From positions 1 to 64,000 of the forward strand of contig QGHH01000007.1 in the NCBI GenBank assembly GCA_003640645.1: a stretch of 64,000 nucleotides of DNA, read 5' to 3'. Positions 52,401-61,493 of this stretch are shown in pieces (the stretch's first letter is position 1; every line of letters begins with the position of its first letter). The notes beneath the pieces are model-generated. The model worked only from the letters and a program-made list of their open reading frames with translations. It did no database searches and had not been told where the DNA came from. A program made the position numbers and the translations under genes. Origin of the DNA: Fredinandcohnia aciditolerans. GTDB lineage: Bacteria; Bacillota; Bacilli; Bacillales; Bacillaceae_L.

Positions 52401-53937
52401 CATAGGTTAAGCGGTCACCATATTCTTCAATAAGTGCCTCTTCCTTCGTCTCAAAGGCATGAATTTGAGCATAGAGGAAATCAATTTCCGTAGAAACTTG
52501 AGCAATTTCTGTTGTCATTTGTTTATCCTGCCTAGCAAGCTCCATCCCTTTTTTCTTTAAGAACTTTTGATAGCCAAAATGTTGTTTCACAGCTTCTTGT
52601 AATTTTTGAAAGGCTTGCTCCCACTCGACTGTTACTTCCTTTTTAATCTCATCCATTCTTTGATTCACTTGCTCTAGGCCACTATTTTGCTCCAGTGTTG
52701 CAATCTGCTGTGAAAGAGAGCGAATGGTTTGTTCGAATTCATGCCACTCTTTCAAAAGAAGTTGAAAAGCGAGTTCATCTTTTCGTTGTTGCTTTTCTAC
52801 AACAACACCCTCTAAGGTTGTATGTTTCTTCTTTTCTTCTTCTACCTTCTTTTCCCAATCTAAAACCTCTTGATGGGCTTTGGCGTACTCCAAATTGTCC
52901 TTTTGAAAGCGTAAATCCTCTTGCTTTTCCGTTAATTTTTCCATTTCCTTCTCTAAATTGAGCTGTGTTTCTTCTTCCATTTGCTTTAAATGTTCTAAAG
53001 CTCCGAGAAATTGTCTACCTACTTTAATGCTTTCTTCCACAATTTCCTTATGTTCGATTCCTTTTGCTAGGTGCTCTTCAAATGGGACAATATCCTCTAG
53101 GAACTCCTTGTGGGCTTGTTCTCTTTTTAATAGGATTGGCAGGTCCTTCGCGATGCTTGCCTGACTTTTGAAGATTTCCACGAGATCGTTCTTTTGATGC
53201 TCAGTTCGATGTAACACCTGACTAACCGTCGGAATGATTCTTTTTTGGAATAAGGAATGGTCATCCTCCGCTCCTTCAAAGTATTTTCCAACTCCACCTT
53301 CGTCTTTATTGATATCCTTCATAATATCCCAGTCTTTACGGTTAATCCCATATGTATCTAGGATGCGAAAATGCTTCTTCGTATCTCGGTAAACATCATA
53401 GCCATTCCATTTTAAATAATCTTTTAATTCTTCTGTGTCCGCCACTGCATCATTTTCATAGAGCGGAATATGTTCAAGGGCTACTACTTCGTTCCGTTCA
53501 AATTCTCTTGTATAAAAGGTAATATTCGGAAGGATTCTCGCTTCTTGCTCCAATGACTTTCTTTCATTTTCACCCTCATCACTCATGGAAATCCGTTGTT
53601 CTGCTGAGAACATGCCTCCAGTGATCAAATGCCTTCGGTCAGACCCGTCTAATTCCCACTCCATGGCGACATGAAACGTATAAGGAATAAATTGCTCTTT
53701 ATTATTAAAAAAGAACTGCTGATAATATCGATTATTTTGCTTACCCCATGATGTACCTGGCTTTATGATTTGAAAGATTGTTTGCAAAAACACCCCTTTC
53801 CCACCACCATTCATCATCGCAATGAGTCCATTTGATGACGTCTTCTCATTATGGAAATTGAAGGTAGTATCCTTATATTGCTTTTGCATGCCATCATACT
53901 TAAGGCCAACAATTCTAATTCGATGAATTTTCGGCAT
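49471..53937 (-). CDS. jetC: Wadjet JetC-like, MukB-type SMC ATPase
   Basis: A 1488-residue SMC-like ATPase, close to the size of MukB. The N-terminal head has NGLIAMMNGGGKGVFLQTIF (Walker A region; NGGGKG at residues 43-48, with glycine where Ser/Thr usually follows lysine). Long coiled coils with many Glu/Lys/Gln fill residues about 290-640 and 780-1290, separated by a hinge (about residues 640-780). The C-terminal head has SDGSGGQKLSARMVMMMMLL (signature) and WVPLVCDNPFGQAAS (Walker B, Asp-Asn rather than Asp-Glu). In Wadjet the complex extrudes DNA loops and triggers cutting of small circular DNA. GGAGG precedes the ATG; 23-nt overlap with jetB. Confidence 0.85.
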   Translation of the reverse strand: MPKIHRIRIVGLKYDGMQKQYKDTTFNFHNEKTSSNGLIAMMNGGGKGVFLQTIFQIIKPGTSWGKQNNRYYQQFFFNNKEQFIPYTFHVAMEWELDGSDRRHLITGGMFSAEQRISMSDEGENERKSLEQEARILPNITFYTREFERNEVVALEHIPLYENDAVADTEELKDYLKWNGYDVYRDTKKHFRILDTYGINRKDWDIMKDINKDEGGVGKYFEGAEDDHSLFQKRIIPTVSQVLHRTEHQKNDLVEIFKSQASIAKDLPILLKREQAHKEFLEDIVPFEEHLAKGIEHKEIVEESIKVGRQFLGALEHLKQMEEETQLNLEKEMEKLTEKQEDLRFQKDNLEYAKAHQEVLDWEKKVEEEKKKHTTLEGVVVEKQQRKDELAFQLLLKEWHEFEQTIRSLSQQIATLEQNSGLEQVNQRMDEIKKEVTVEWEQAFQKLQEAVKQHFGYQKFLKKKGMELARQDKQMTTEIAQVSTEIDFLYAQIHAFETKEEALIEEYGDRLTYDLKGFIESLRKQKDEKKTRLIELKAEEKASSDRQNQLSETHGTLVQSIQYSEEKWEELKAANEVQKQKETKLYDKLHGLLADISLPFTNSLLSNYSMQIEEMLGQNRQEGELIKKELWESQLDHSLNDEPFWIANKDVKELKEWIDEKTGIDVFYGSQFLQSLSTEEMANHLIAYPFLPYGLVVNQHQWQKINQQVLSIRLFNSPVPIFLREDMNGNENAHAPFVMINGTERELLTDKNQFTNWKIKIAKNIEEKKDTLIEIEKTENSLRRILKEIDRFLSSDLSIDMEKAINQELHTIQLKKVKLQDITKQTEKEKELQLQLKEQLEKALRKIDKLSKDVDVLEDFERERAIHEENKRVKLEKEKQKKTLVVKQLEIGKEHEMIVGIESQWNQTYLEWKLKTEQNIKEIANFIDGATFPSDEKADQSEEIPRLSPHLLEEINGSMDELKQLQKSKEEQARELLIIQAKKETEQKQQKKLEKKLNTFGQNWNEEPEPSEPISILETMLQTAQKEAKRAEKEEREQGTAVTKAETTLEHEKEQRAKAGKKVTKLEKKPEEWEDLDLKIKEIEIRDQSKKTKDEIKQAEKLQKETETKIAGYEGDLLTLSVILKEEATIFTNDEIEKIKSQGKACILAWCDEHQVIQEEGQEKQAKIEQSLRNLKLTIEGKDWEIRFKNEVLTTLDHLDTRYYTHIQSVVKNMKLFSQSGLEQLERDKERAEKAQNFWASRASMKVMSISEAIRSMVAKMKLKNERGSFPLVQLKEDILPKRPEDVEPLLKQHFVSSINKITKQFDMIDDQNRALDQEIKELISDEQILFVSLRNRYPELLVYNMRTDNAFMYGKPQREHYSTWQTINQGSKTKSDGSGGQKLSARMVMMMMLLSVKSETDQSWVPLVCDNPFGQAASAHVLDPIFAVAEKLKFQFIVVTPPELVKTEISQRFDAYYKLDFIRENGKEIVSDTIVPAFRIYQGEKVGL

Positions 53938-54661
53938 GCTTATCCTCCTCTGTTGTCATCAATTTTTTAAACATTTCATAACGGTCATAATCGTGATATA
54001 GGTATTCAATACGCTCAAATAGCTCATTCTTTGGAATCACCTTTGGAACATCGTCCCGGTCTAGAATAACAATCAAACCTTCCGTCTCTAATAACCGCAT
54101 ACTACTCGCAATTAAACCAATTCTCGTACGGCGATTGCCTTTCTTCATTCTATAATCGTCTGTGTCAACCTCCATGTACTTCCATGTGGTTACAGCTTCC
54201 TTCATATCAATTCGTTCTTCTTCACCAAAACGAGGGTTCCCTTTCAGGAGGCTATCCCAATTCATCATAAGGTCGTTGACTTGACGTTCTAATGCGTAAT
54301 AGCTAATACCTTCCCGCTTTGTACGAACTTTAGCAGCTTGGTTCCGGTCGATGCTTGCTAAAAAGGACATAATAATGATGCTCATAAGATGGAAATGTTT
54401 TTTCGTTTCGACTTGCCGATGTTTATCTTTCATATGGCTAAAATTAGTAGCAAAGACTGATCCGGTAGGCTGGACAACCAAGTGAATTCGCTTTGGTGCT
54501 TCAATAATATATGTACCTGATTCATCTGCCAATAAAAGGACCGTTTGTCTTACCTCCGGATCAAAATACGTTTGAAAATGCTCACTGTTTTCGTCAATAA
54601 CTTTATCTTTTAAGAGAGTAAAATAAACAGTCGATGCTTTTTTGATTGTTTCTGTGTTCAT
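53915..54661 (-). CDS. jetB: Wadjet JetB-like, MukE-type protein
   Basis: A 248-residue soluble protein in the position and size of JetB, the MukE-like winged-helix (kite) subunit. It is helical with two recognisable segments: FYDPEVR-like TYFDPEVRQTVLLLADESGT (about residue 38) and GLIASSMRLLETEGLIVILD (about residues 190-209), the latter like a winged helix. Assignment rests mainly on context. The ATG overlaps the jetA stop (ATGA), with GGAGGAG upstream. It bridges JetA and JetC in the complex. Confidence 0.75.
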   Translation of the reverse strand: MNTETIKKASTVYFTLLKDKVIDENSEHFQTYFDPEVRQTVLLLADESGTYIIEAPKRIHLVVQPTGSVFATNFSHMKDKHRQVETKKHFHLMSIIIMSFLASIDRNQAAKVRTKREGISYYALERQVNDLMMNWDSLLKGNPRFGEEERIDMKEAVTTWKYMEVDTDDYRMKKGNRRTRIGLIASSMRLLETEGLIVILDRDDVPKVIPKNELFERIEYLYHDYDRYEMFKKLMTTEEDKHAENSSN

Positions 54662-56166
54662 CGCTTCTCCTCCTGCACACAAATTTTAAAAGGGGTTATT
54701 TTCATTCGATGCCAAAGAAGTGGTTCCGCTCGATGATCAAATACTGTATAAATCTTCATGCCCTCAAACATTTGAAATTGGGGATATTCCTTCATTAACT
54801 TAAAAAGAAGGATTTCTCTTTCATCACCTAATGACTCTTCTTTCCGATGGATGACTTGAATTTTCAGTGGCTTTTTATCAAACATCATCCATAAATCAAT
54901 TGTTTCAGATTCCTCTAACCATAAATCCTGCACCTCTAATGGTAAATCGGCTAGATCAGCTAGAGAAAACTCACGGTGTGTTTGTAAATATTGAAAAACA
55001 TAGCTCCAAGCCTTAATAATAGAATCCCAGTTCGTCACGCGCTGAGTTGTGATGGTTTCTTTTGGTGCCTCTTCTTCAACTACATCAGGTTGAGGATTTT
55101 CATCGAATTCTTGTTCACCCCAGATCCAATCAAGAGGCAAAACAAACTCATTCTTCGGCGAAAATAAAGGAGAGAGAACATTTTTAATTTCATCAAAGCG
55201 ATTAAAGCCTTCCTTCATGAGCCAATTTTCATAAAAATGCTCTCGAAATGAAACGAGGCTGTTTTCCCAAAATAAGGAGGGGTTTTCTACTTTCAGCTTT
55301 ATCTCATAGGAAATATTTTGAATAACGAGCTTTGCAAACCGATCATGCAATTGCCTTGTATGGCCAATTTTTTCCTGGAGAAGAATCAGTTCCTTCTGAA
55401 TATAATCATCTTCCTCGTTCCTTCGTTTCGTTTTTTCAATCATACTTGTAATCGTACGGAAATGATTTTTTTCTTCATCAAATTGATTTTCAATTTCTTC
55501 TCGATTGTCAGCCCTTTGCCATTCCTGTTCTATTAAAAGGATCTTGGGATTGTTAATCATTTCCTTTTGAAAAGAAAACTCCCTTGCCATTAAGCGGTTC
55601 ACTCGTGAAATAAGGTGGTCGAGGTTTCGGGTAGCCTTTCTGAAATTCCCATTCTTAATAAGCTGCATACTATAGAGCTGCTCAATAGTAATCGAGAATT
55701 CCTCTGCCATTTCTCTGCTCATAAAGATCATTTCTTGAGCAACCTCTGTGAGCTTATAAACAATGTTGCTGCCTATCTCTAAATTCGTATAGAGTTCATC
55801 CATTGTGACATAGCGGAAGGTTTGCGTCTCCCATGAACCTCTTATTTCATCGTAATATAGCACTTCAAATGGCTTACTAAACTCTTCTTTTCCTTGATAC
55901 AGAAGACCGCTTGTAATCCGATCGATTTGCTTTTCGTCCGCTAAAAGCTTCATCTCCTTAATTGTATCTTCCACCATATACTTAATATCAGATTTACGTC
56001 TATTATCATCATCATTTAATTCTCGGTAAAAGATTGTAAGGAGTACCTGCATAAGAATGGTCTGGATATGTGGCTTTAGTTCACCTATATCCATTCCCCT
56101 CCCAAGCTCAAACAGAGGATTCAATCGTTGCATTCTCTGAGCAAATCCTTCCCATGACTCGTTCAC
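54658..56166 (-). CDS. jetA: Wadjet JetA-like, MukF-type kleisin
   Basis: A 502-residue mostly helical protein with long charged helices (about residues 195-300), expected for a MukF-like kleisin closing the SMC ring. The N-terminus has NPLFELGRGMDIGELKPHIQ. The GTG at 56166 is chosen: it overlaps the jetD stop (GTGA) and lies 6 nt behind GGAGGAG; longer frames reach 56268 inside jetD. No enzymatic motif is seen. Sequence similarity to named kleisins is weak, so the call relies on operon order. Confidence 0.75.
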   Translation of the reverse strand: MNESWEGFAQRMQRLNPLFELGRGMDIGELKPHIQTILMQVLLTIFYRELNDDDNRRKSDIKYMVEDTIKEMKLLADEKQIDRITSGLLYQGKEEFSKPFEVLYYDEIRGSWETQTFRYVTMDELYTNLEIGSNIVYKLTEVAQEMIFMSREMAEEFSITIEQLYSMQLIKNGNFRKATRNLDHLISRVNRLMAREFSFQKEMINNPKILLIEQEWQRADNREEIENQFDEEKNHFRTITSMIEKTKRRNEEDDYIQKELILLQEKIGHTRQLHDRFAKLVIQNISYEIKLKVENPSLFWENSLVSFREHFYENWLMKEGFNRFDEIKNVLSPLFSPKNEFVLPLDWIWGEQEFDENPQPDVVEEEAPKETITTQRVTNWDSIIKAWSYVFQYLQTHREFSLADLADLPLEVQDLWLEESETIDLWMMFDKKPLKIQVIHRKEESLGDEREILLFKLMKEYPQFQMFEGMKIYTVFDHRAEPLLWHRMKITPFKICVQEEKR

Positions 56167-57230
56167 ATCCATCTCCTCCATGTTTCGCTTGTTAGTACTT
56201 CCTGTGGAATCCGTTTGTTTTCCTCCCATAATTGGAGTAAAAGTACTTGCTCCTCCTCTGTAAACCATTGAAAAAATGCATCACGGTATTTAAGGTTTTG
56301 TGATTGCCCTTGTTTTTGGTCATTCTTTTGTTCGAAACAATCGAGCATTTTGCGGTAAATTTTCAAGGCTGGCTGGATCGAGCAATCCGGATATTTTTCA
56401 ATCAACCTAATGAGGATTCCGTACCCTGCAGCATCTAAGTCCCCTGCATAATAGAATAAATACGGCTTTGATGGAAACATTCGAAAAAAATAGGAAAAAC
56501 TCCGTTCAATTTTCGTTCCTTCACCATAAATAATCAGTTCTGGTTCATAATCTAGTTGATTAGCTTCCAATAGTTTAATGGATGTATGAAAGAATGAGAG
56601 ATTTTCAACAATAAGGACCCTTCGAATATCATGTATTTCTTTTCCTTGCTTCAACCAAAAGACAAAAGGCTCCCCGTAATTCACCATTTTTAGCTGGTCT
56701 TCAGATATTCCAATTCTCGCTAAAAAGCCTTTTCCCTCAGGGAAACGATCAGATTCCAGTAAAAACTTTTCATGTCCAAAGAGTTCGAGGCTTCTTTCCT
56801 CAACGGATACAATTTCCCGTTCTGGAATAGACTTTAAAAATGAATATACATTTTGGATTCGCATCCATTCCTCTTTCGTTTGCCATTCTGGATGACGCTC
56901 ATAATAGGAAAAATCAAATATATCGCTTAATTTCATCATTTCGAGACGATCCCATTTGTCTTCATGTAACTTAATATTCACCCAGTAATATAAGGAAAGT
57001 GCTGGTGTTCTTCCATTATGTTGTTTATTTAGAATCGGAGTCAGTACCCCTTCAGTTTGCAATGCTTCAATTGATTGATAGAACAATGAATACCCGTCCA
57101 TATCAAAATAGTCATCTAAGAGCCTCCTTAGCTGAAGCTCTAAATCGTTTATATTAATCTTCTTTTTCTGCTTTGGGTGCTGAATATCCTCGATAAAACC
57201 TCTCACCCTTGCTTCAATGATATTGATCAT
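56163..57230 (-). CDS. jetD: Wadjet JetD-like Toprim nuclease
   Basis: A 355-residue protein with a C-terminal Toprim domain. RVLIVENLSFFHT (glutamate about residue 209), IIYGEGTKIERS and YYAGDLDAAGYGILIR (DxD about residues 264-266) are the metal-binding blocks, as in DUF2220/JetD proteins. The N-terminal half is a winged-helix-like arm region. JetD is the endonuclease that cleaves DNA engaged by the JetABC loop extruder. The start at 57230 has AAGGTGAG upstream. It is first in the operon; the order D-A-B-C with a 1490-residue JetC resembles Wadjet type II, but the subtype is inferred. Confidence 0.85.
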   Translation of the reverse strand: MINIIEARVRGFIEDIQHPKQKKKININDLELQLRRLLDDYFDMDGYSLFYQSIEALQTEGVLTPILNKQHNGRTPALSLYYWVNIKLHEDKWDRLEMMKLSDIFDFSYYERHPEWQTKEEWMRIQNVYSFLKSIPEREIVSVEERSLELFGHEKFLLESDRFPEGKGFLARIGISEDQLKMVNYGEPFVFWLKQGKEIHDIRRVLIVENLSFFHTSIKLLEANQLDYEPELIIYGEGTKIERSFSYFFRMFPSKPYLFYYAGDLDAAGYGILIRLIEKYPDCSIQPALKIYRKMLDCFEQKNDQKQGQSQNLKYRDAFFQWFTEEEQVLLLQLWEENKRIPQEVLTSETWRRWM

Positions 57231-57409
57231 ACTCACCTTCTTGTATCTTCTTATTACCAAAGAATAAAACCTATTTATCCAAAAAAGGGATATCTATTTA
57301 TTATAAACTAGTTATTTAAAAGGAGGTAAATGGATTTTTCCTCCAATATCTTCATGCCTTCCATTGTCAAATTTAATTGTATATCATATTGTTCAATAAA
57401 ATAAAAAAT
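57231..57409. other. Promoter region of the Wadjet operon
   Basis: About 180 nt, AT-rich. On the plus strand AAAGGAGG is followed by a 24-codon ORF (57330-57404) without recognisable features; I do not call it a gene. No palindrome is evident. Confidence 0.35.
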
Positions 57410-57450
57410 CATCCCAACTGTTATGCTTATGGCATATCGCAGTTAGGATG
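57410..57450 (-). terminator. Terminator after the propeller gene
   Basis: CATCCCAACTG and CAGTTAGGATG form an 11-bp stem with one mismatch. On the minus strand TTTTTTATTTTATT follows. Confidence 0.75.
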
Positions 57451-57460
57451 GTTCTGCTTT

Positions 57461-59686
57461 TTATAATTCGATTGAATCGAGGATTCTTTGCAATTTAATA
57501 GATATATGTTCGGTTATGTCTGTTTCTTTAGCATTCTCAAATTGTTTGATCGCATCTTGTAAATGTTTTAAAGCTTGTTCTTGTCTACCCATGTCGCGAT
57601 GATGGATTGCTGAAGTTAACGAGTTAGACAATTGCATACTTAATGAGTTTGTAATTTCACCCTTATTAGCATGCTTTTTAATGAATTTCAGTGCAGATTC
57701 TAGCGTTTCTACTACTTCAATTTTCATTAAATTGGCTTTGTCGGCATAATAAATATTGCCATCATCACCGATGGTCATCAACTCAGTTTCAGCAAGTGTT
57801 TCATGCTCAAACGATTCAGGGTCAATGACAGTTAGTTTTCCAGCAAGAGTTGTGTACATAAGTCCGTCCTCACTCCAGCGGATATGAATAGGTCTCCATC
57901 TACCAAAATCTTTTACTTCAGGATAAACATTTTTACTCTTCACAATTTCTAAGCTTTCCGGATCCATTGCAAAGATAGTTCCTCCTCCTGCTGACCATAA
58001 TAATCCTTCAGGTCCTAAACTCATTCCACTAATTAACTTCGGTTGAACGGTAACACCTGGTATTTCCGGAACAAACTCCGTAATTTTTTCACCTTTTTCT
58101 ATATCCCATACGAATATTTTAGCTGCAGGCTCTGTAGGGTCTATACCTAATCCGCCAGCAACGGTCGTTGAACCATATAGCTTTCCATTTACTTCTTCTA
58201 ATCCTGCAATGGCTTGATTATGGACAACATTTTCATACACGACCGGATCTTTTGCACCGGTAGGATCAAGTACTGTTAATGATCCTCCCAAATGACCGTA
58301 ATCAGGTATTGTACCAATATATAATTGATCGTTGACTGCAGACATTATAAATGGACGGTCCTGATTTGGAATATCATAAATTTGTTTAGTCGATAGTGCT
58401 GGGTTTGTAACATCCATTTCAAAAATGGTAGCACCTGGATAAACCCCAAAATACATTTTGTTGCCAAGGGGTACCATACCTTCTGCTTGCCCCAAGGTGA
58501 AATTTTTGTACTCATTTGTTTCGGGATTATACACTGCACCCTTTCCTCCTGGATAACCGCTTAAATATAAATTACCCTTTGGACCTTTCTCTAACGTTTG
58601 GATAGGAATTGGATTACCGACAATTGGATATTGAATGGTTTTTACTTTTTTGGTTTGTAAATTAAAATAACTCACTTGGCCACCAAATTGAACGGTAACT
58701 AATGATTGTCCAGGTAAGTCAGGATCATTTTCAACTTCAACCCACGTTGTATTTCGTAAAAAGGTTCCAAACACGACTCCTGTATCAACCGCTTCTAGGG
58801 TATCCAGGTCTACCTCCTTTAATCTAGTACCTTGCAAGAAGTAGACTTTATTGCTTCCTGGAAGGCCATGAATCAGGCGTAACCCTTTATTGTTTGTATA
58901 GTATTTTTCACTCCATTGGCCTGTTTCTGTATCATAAAAGAGAAGTGTATTACTACCACCGCCAACACCCGCAATGATATACTTTCCTGCTGCGTCTAAT
59001 TGCCAAACACTGCTTCCAGGTACAACATGATCAGGTACTTTTATTGATTCATACTCACCTGATTCCACATTTAATTTCACGATCCGATTGTCAACACCGA
59101 TTCCTACATATAAGTAACCATTGTGATATGCCGTGGATCGCGAGTAGCTCTGTCCCGGAGCAACCGAACCATAGTCTTTCATCTCCCCGGTACTTGGATC
59201 ATATCGTCCAGCTTTTGCATTCGGGTATGAACCAAAATAAACCCGACCCTGTTCATCATAAGATAAACCGTATACAACACTTTCTCCTATACTCCCAACA
59301 TTTTTTACTTCCTGTGTTACTGGGGAATATTCATAAAGATACCCATTGCCACCAATATAGACTTTGCCATTTGGTACCGTAATGTGTGTCCAAACTGCCG
59401 AAGTTCCTTCTAAAGGATATGTCCTAACCACTTCCTGACTTTCAAGGTCGATTACCTGAAAAATAGCGGGGTCCCCGCTGGCAGTTGTGTACATCATATC
59501 TCGTCCACTTTCAGTGCCATAGGTAGAATCATAGATTGCGATACTTTGGATAGTAGACCCCAAATTTATAGCGTCTTTAAATCTTTTTTCTACCTCTGCA
59601 TGAACGGGTAGGCTATAGATTAAAGAAGAAACAAGTAAAACACCTACAGCTAATAAAATCCCAAAACCCCTTGTAAACGCTCTCAT
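57461..59686 (-). CDS. Secreted beta-propeller protein with FIMAH-like C-terminal domain
   Basis: A 741-residue exported protein. The signal peptide (FGILLAVGVLLVSSLIYSLP, cleavage near VHA-EV) is clear. Residues about 45-655 contain repeated beta-propeller blades with patterns such as GKVYIGGNGYLYEYSP and GRVYFGSYPNAKAGRYDP. The last about 80 residues form a helical bundle (LKFIKKHANKGEITNSLSMQ... SLTSAIHHRDMGRQEQALKH) like the FIMAH domain of secreted Bacillus enzymes. No catalytic residues are identified. It may bind polysaccharide or cell-wall material. No relation to the adjacent Wadjet operon is evident. Confidence 0.75.
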   Translation of the reverse strand: MRAFTRGFGILLAVGVLLVSSLIYSLPVHAEVEKRFKDAINLGSTIQSIAIYDSTYGTESGRDMMYTTASGDPAIFQVIDLESQEVVRTYPLEGTSAVWTHITVPNGKVYIGGNGYLYEYSPVTQEVKNVGSIGESVVYGLSYDEQGRVYFGSYPNAKAGRYDPSTGEMKDYGSVAPGQSYSRSTAYHNGYLYVGIGVDNRIVKLNVESGEYESIKVPDHVVPGSSVWQLDAAGKYIIAGVGGGSNTLLFYDTETGQWSEKYYTNNKGLRLIHGLPGSNKVYFLQGTRLKEVDLDTLEAVDTGVVFGTFLRNTTWVEVENDPDLPGQSLVTVQFGGQVSYFNLQTKKVKTIQYPIVGNPIPIQTLEKGPKGNLYLSGYPGGKGAVYNPETNEYKNFTLGQAEGMVPLGNKMYFGVYPGATIFEMDVTNPALSTKQIYDIPNQDRPFIMSAVNDQLYIGTIPDYGHLGGSLTVLDPTGAKDPVVYENVVHNQAIAGLEEVNGKLYGSTTVAGGLGIDPTEPAAKIFVWDIEKGEKITEFVPEIPGVTVQPKLISGMSLGPEGLLWSAGGGTIFAMDPESLEIVKSKNVYPEVKDFGRWRPIHIRWSEDGLMYTTLAGKLTVIDPESFEHETLAETELMTIGDDGNIYYADKANLMKIEVVETLESALKFIKKHANKGEITNSLSMQLSNSLTSAIHHRDMGRQEQALKHLQDAIKQFENAKETDITEHISIKLQRILDSIEL

Positions 59687-60096
59687 TTAATTAACTCCTT
59701 TTCATCTGAAATATTTTTAGTACGTCGGCGACTATGATCACTCCCTCTTTTTGGTATAATTTAAGGGTAACAAATCTAAAATTATGTGGATATGACGATA
59801 AATAGCCCAAAAATAATACAGGAATATAGTCTTATGGAAATATTTAGGACATGAAGAATCAACGTCTTTTTATAGTTCTTATGAACTACTATCAAACAAC
59901 TGTTACGAATTACCTTACTTTCTTAATTACCGTAACGGATATAATTATCAATTGGTAAAGGCTAATGATACATAATCAAATCACCTTTAAATAAGACTTG
60001 TATCAAAATGCTTAGCGTTGTAAATCCGATTTCCTATGCTTTCTCTTAGAAAAATAAAAGCAAAAAAAATCCAATAGATATTATTTCTCAATTTGC
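59687..60096. other. Divergent promoter region without genes
   Basis: About 410 nt between the propeller gene and yugI. No ORF with a ribosome-binding site is seen. TATAAT at 60097-60102 is a good -10 for yugI, with no clear -35, and the rest is AT-rich. Confidence 0.4.
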
Positions 60097-60140
60097 TATA
60101 ATGAAACGTTGGTAACATTATTGAGGAGGAATATTTTTTT

Positions 60141-60590
60141 ATGGCAGTAGAAGTTGGAAGTAAGGTACAAGGTAAAGTAACAGGCATCACTAATTTTGGA
60201 GCATTCGTTGAATTACCAGAAGGAGTAACAGGTCTTGTGCATATCAGCGAAGTAGCAGATAGCTATGTAAAAGACGTTAATGACCATCTCAAAGTAGGCG
60301 ATCAGGTTGAAGTAAAAGTGATTAGTGAGAAGGAAGGGAAAATTTCTTTATCCATAAAAAAAGCTATAGAAAAACCCAAAGAACAAACCTCCACTTATTC
60401 AAAACGTCCATCGCGACCTGGAAGACCAAACAGCCATTCCAAAGATTTTCGTTCTAAAGGAAATTTCAAACCAAAAGAAAGTTTTGAAGATAAAATGACT
60501 AGTTTTTTAAAGGCTAGTGAAGAAAGTTTATCAACACTCAAACGTAGCACCGAATCAAAGCGTGGTGGTAGAGGCGGTAGACGCGGATAA
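60141..60590 (+). CDS. yugI: S1-domain RNA-binding protein YugI (GSP13)
   Basis: A 149-residue protein with an N-terminal S1 domain (residues 5-73: GSKVQGKVTGITNFGAFVEL, GLVHISEVADSYVKDVNDHL, GKISLSIKKA) and a basic, disordered C-terminal tail ending in GGRGGRRG, an RGG-like RNA-binding segment. YugI/GSP13 is a general stress protein associated with ribosomes in B. subtilis. GAGGAGG precedes the ATG. A terminator follows at 60675. Confidence 0.9.
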   Translation: MAVEVGSKVQGKVTGITNFGAFVELPEGVTGLVHISEVADSYVKDVNDHLKVGDQVEVKVISEKEGKISLSIKKAIEKPKEQTSTYSKRPSRPGRPNSHSKDFRSKGNFKPKESFEDKMTSFLKASEESLSTLKRSTESKRGGRGGRRG

Positions 60591-60674
60591 ACTAGATTTG
60601 TTTTGTCATTAAGATCATATAGGGTAGCGTCAGGATGGTGCGGATTTACAACGTTAAGAATTTGCCCATCATAA

Positions 60675-60727
60675 AAACCTCAATTTTATCTATGAGATAC
60701 AAAATAAAATTGAGGTTTGTTTTTTTA
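60675..60727 (+). terminator. Terminator after yugI
   Basis: AAACCTCAATTTTAT and ATAAAATTGAGGTTT form a 15-bp stem, followed by GTTTTTTT. Confidence 0.9.
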
Positions 60728-60751
60728 CTAAAGCACCCTTTAATTGAATAA

Positions 60752-60994
60752 CTAATTGTTCTTTCTTCTATCGTCAAGTTTTCTTGACAAGTAGAAACAT
60801 AATAAACCAGAACATAAAGAAATAAGAAAAGGAATAATTGCAAGTAAAGGCATAATAATTGCCCAATAGAGTAAATATGCACTTATTGCAAATATAACCC
60901 GACTTACTATAAATAAAAAACTCGATGCAAACTCTTTTAATGCAAGCAAAGTATCCGCCTCCCTTTGTACCAATTCTAACACTTCTTCTTTCAC
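60752..60994 (-). CDS. Small membrane protein (80 aa), unknown
   Basis: From a GTG at 60994 (GGAG 7 nt upstream) the minus strand encodes about 80 residues. It has an amphipathic N-terminus (EEVLELVQREADTLLALKEF) and two hydrophobic helices (FLFIVSRVIFAISAYLLYWA and IIMPLLAIIPFLISLCSGLL), ending in LSRKLDDRRKNN. An overlapping frame, starting further upstream with IQEGLTTHFVESLIEQTEQF, also looks coding-like, so a frameshift in one longer gene is possible. I do not recognise the family. Confidence 0.45.
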   Translation of the reverse strand: MKEEVLELVQREADTLLALKEFASSFLFIVSRVIFAISAYLLYWAIIMPLLAIIPFLISLCSGLLCFYLSRKLDDRRKNN

Positions 60995-61085
60995 TAAACT
61001 GCTCCGTTTGTTCAATAAGGGACTCAACAAAATGTGTGGTTAATCCTTCTTGGATCAACGTACCCGTTAAAGAAGAAAGTTAAAT

Positions 61086-61493
61086 CTATCTATTTATATG
61101 TTTTGACATACCGATGGTAAATTTTTCAAACCCAAAGGTTTCATAATATGGTTCCAAACTTTCCACACACATTAGTTGAGGAATTACCCGATTTTGCTCA
61201 CAATGGTGAATTATTCGATTCGCCATTTCTTTGCCAATTCCTTCGGACTGATAGTTTGGTAAAACACATAATCCACAAACTACTCCAGTAATTACACCAT
61301 CTGAAATAACACGTCCCATACCCACTAATTGTTTTTCATCAAATGCGTAAATGGCGTACCAACTTTGATTGCACATTCGTTCCAAATCATTACTTGTTAA
61401 TTTAAGTGAATTCCATCCTAAAGATTCATAAAGGGTTAGTAATTGGTCAAAGTTGATGGGGGGTTCTGTCGTATAATTTATATATTTCACCAT
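61086..61493 (-). CDS. GNAT-family N-acetyltransferase
   Basis: A 135-residue GNAT acetyltransferase. The acetyl-CoA-binding motif A is CVLPNYQSEGIGKEMANRII (about residues 76-95), and ESLEPYYETFGFEKF near the C-terminus is the typical final strand. The substrate is unknown. AGGAGG precedes the ATG. Monocistronic. Confidence 0.85.
   Translation of the reverse strand: MVKYINYTTEPPINFDQLLTLYESLGWNSLKLTSNDLERMCNQSWYAIYAFDEKQLVGMGRVISDGVITGVVCGLCVLPNYQSEGIGKEMANRIIHHCEQNRVIPQLMCVESLEPYYETFGFEKFTIGMSKHINR

Noticed and set aside
54658-56268. JetA start at 56268
   Set aside because: It would overlap jetD by 105 nt and has no ribosome-binding site; the GTG at 56166 behind GGAGGAG is better.
57330-57404. 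24-codon ORF with AAAGGAGG before the Wadjet operon
   Set aside because: Good ribosome-binding site but no recognisable sequence features; it may be chance, so not called as a gene.
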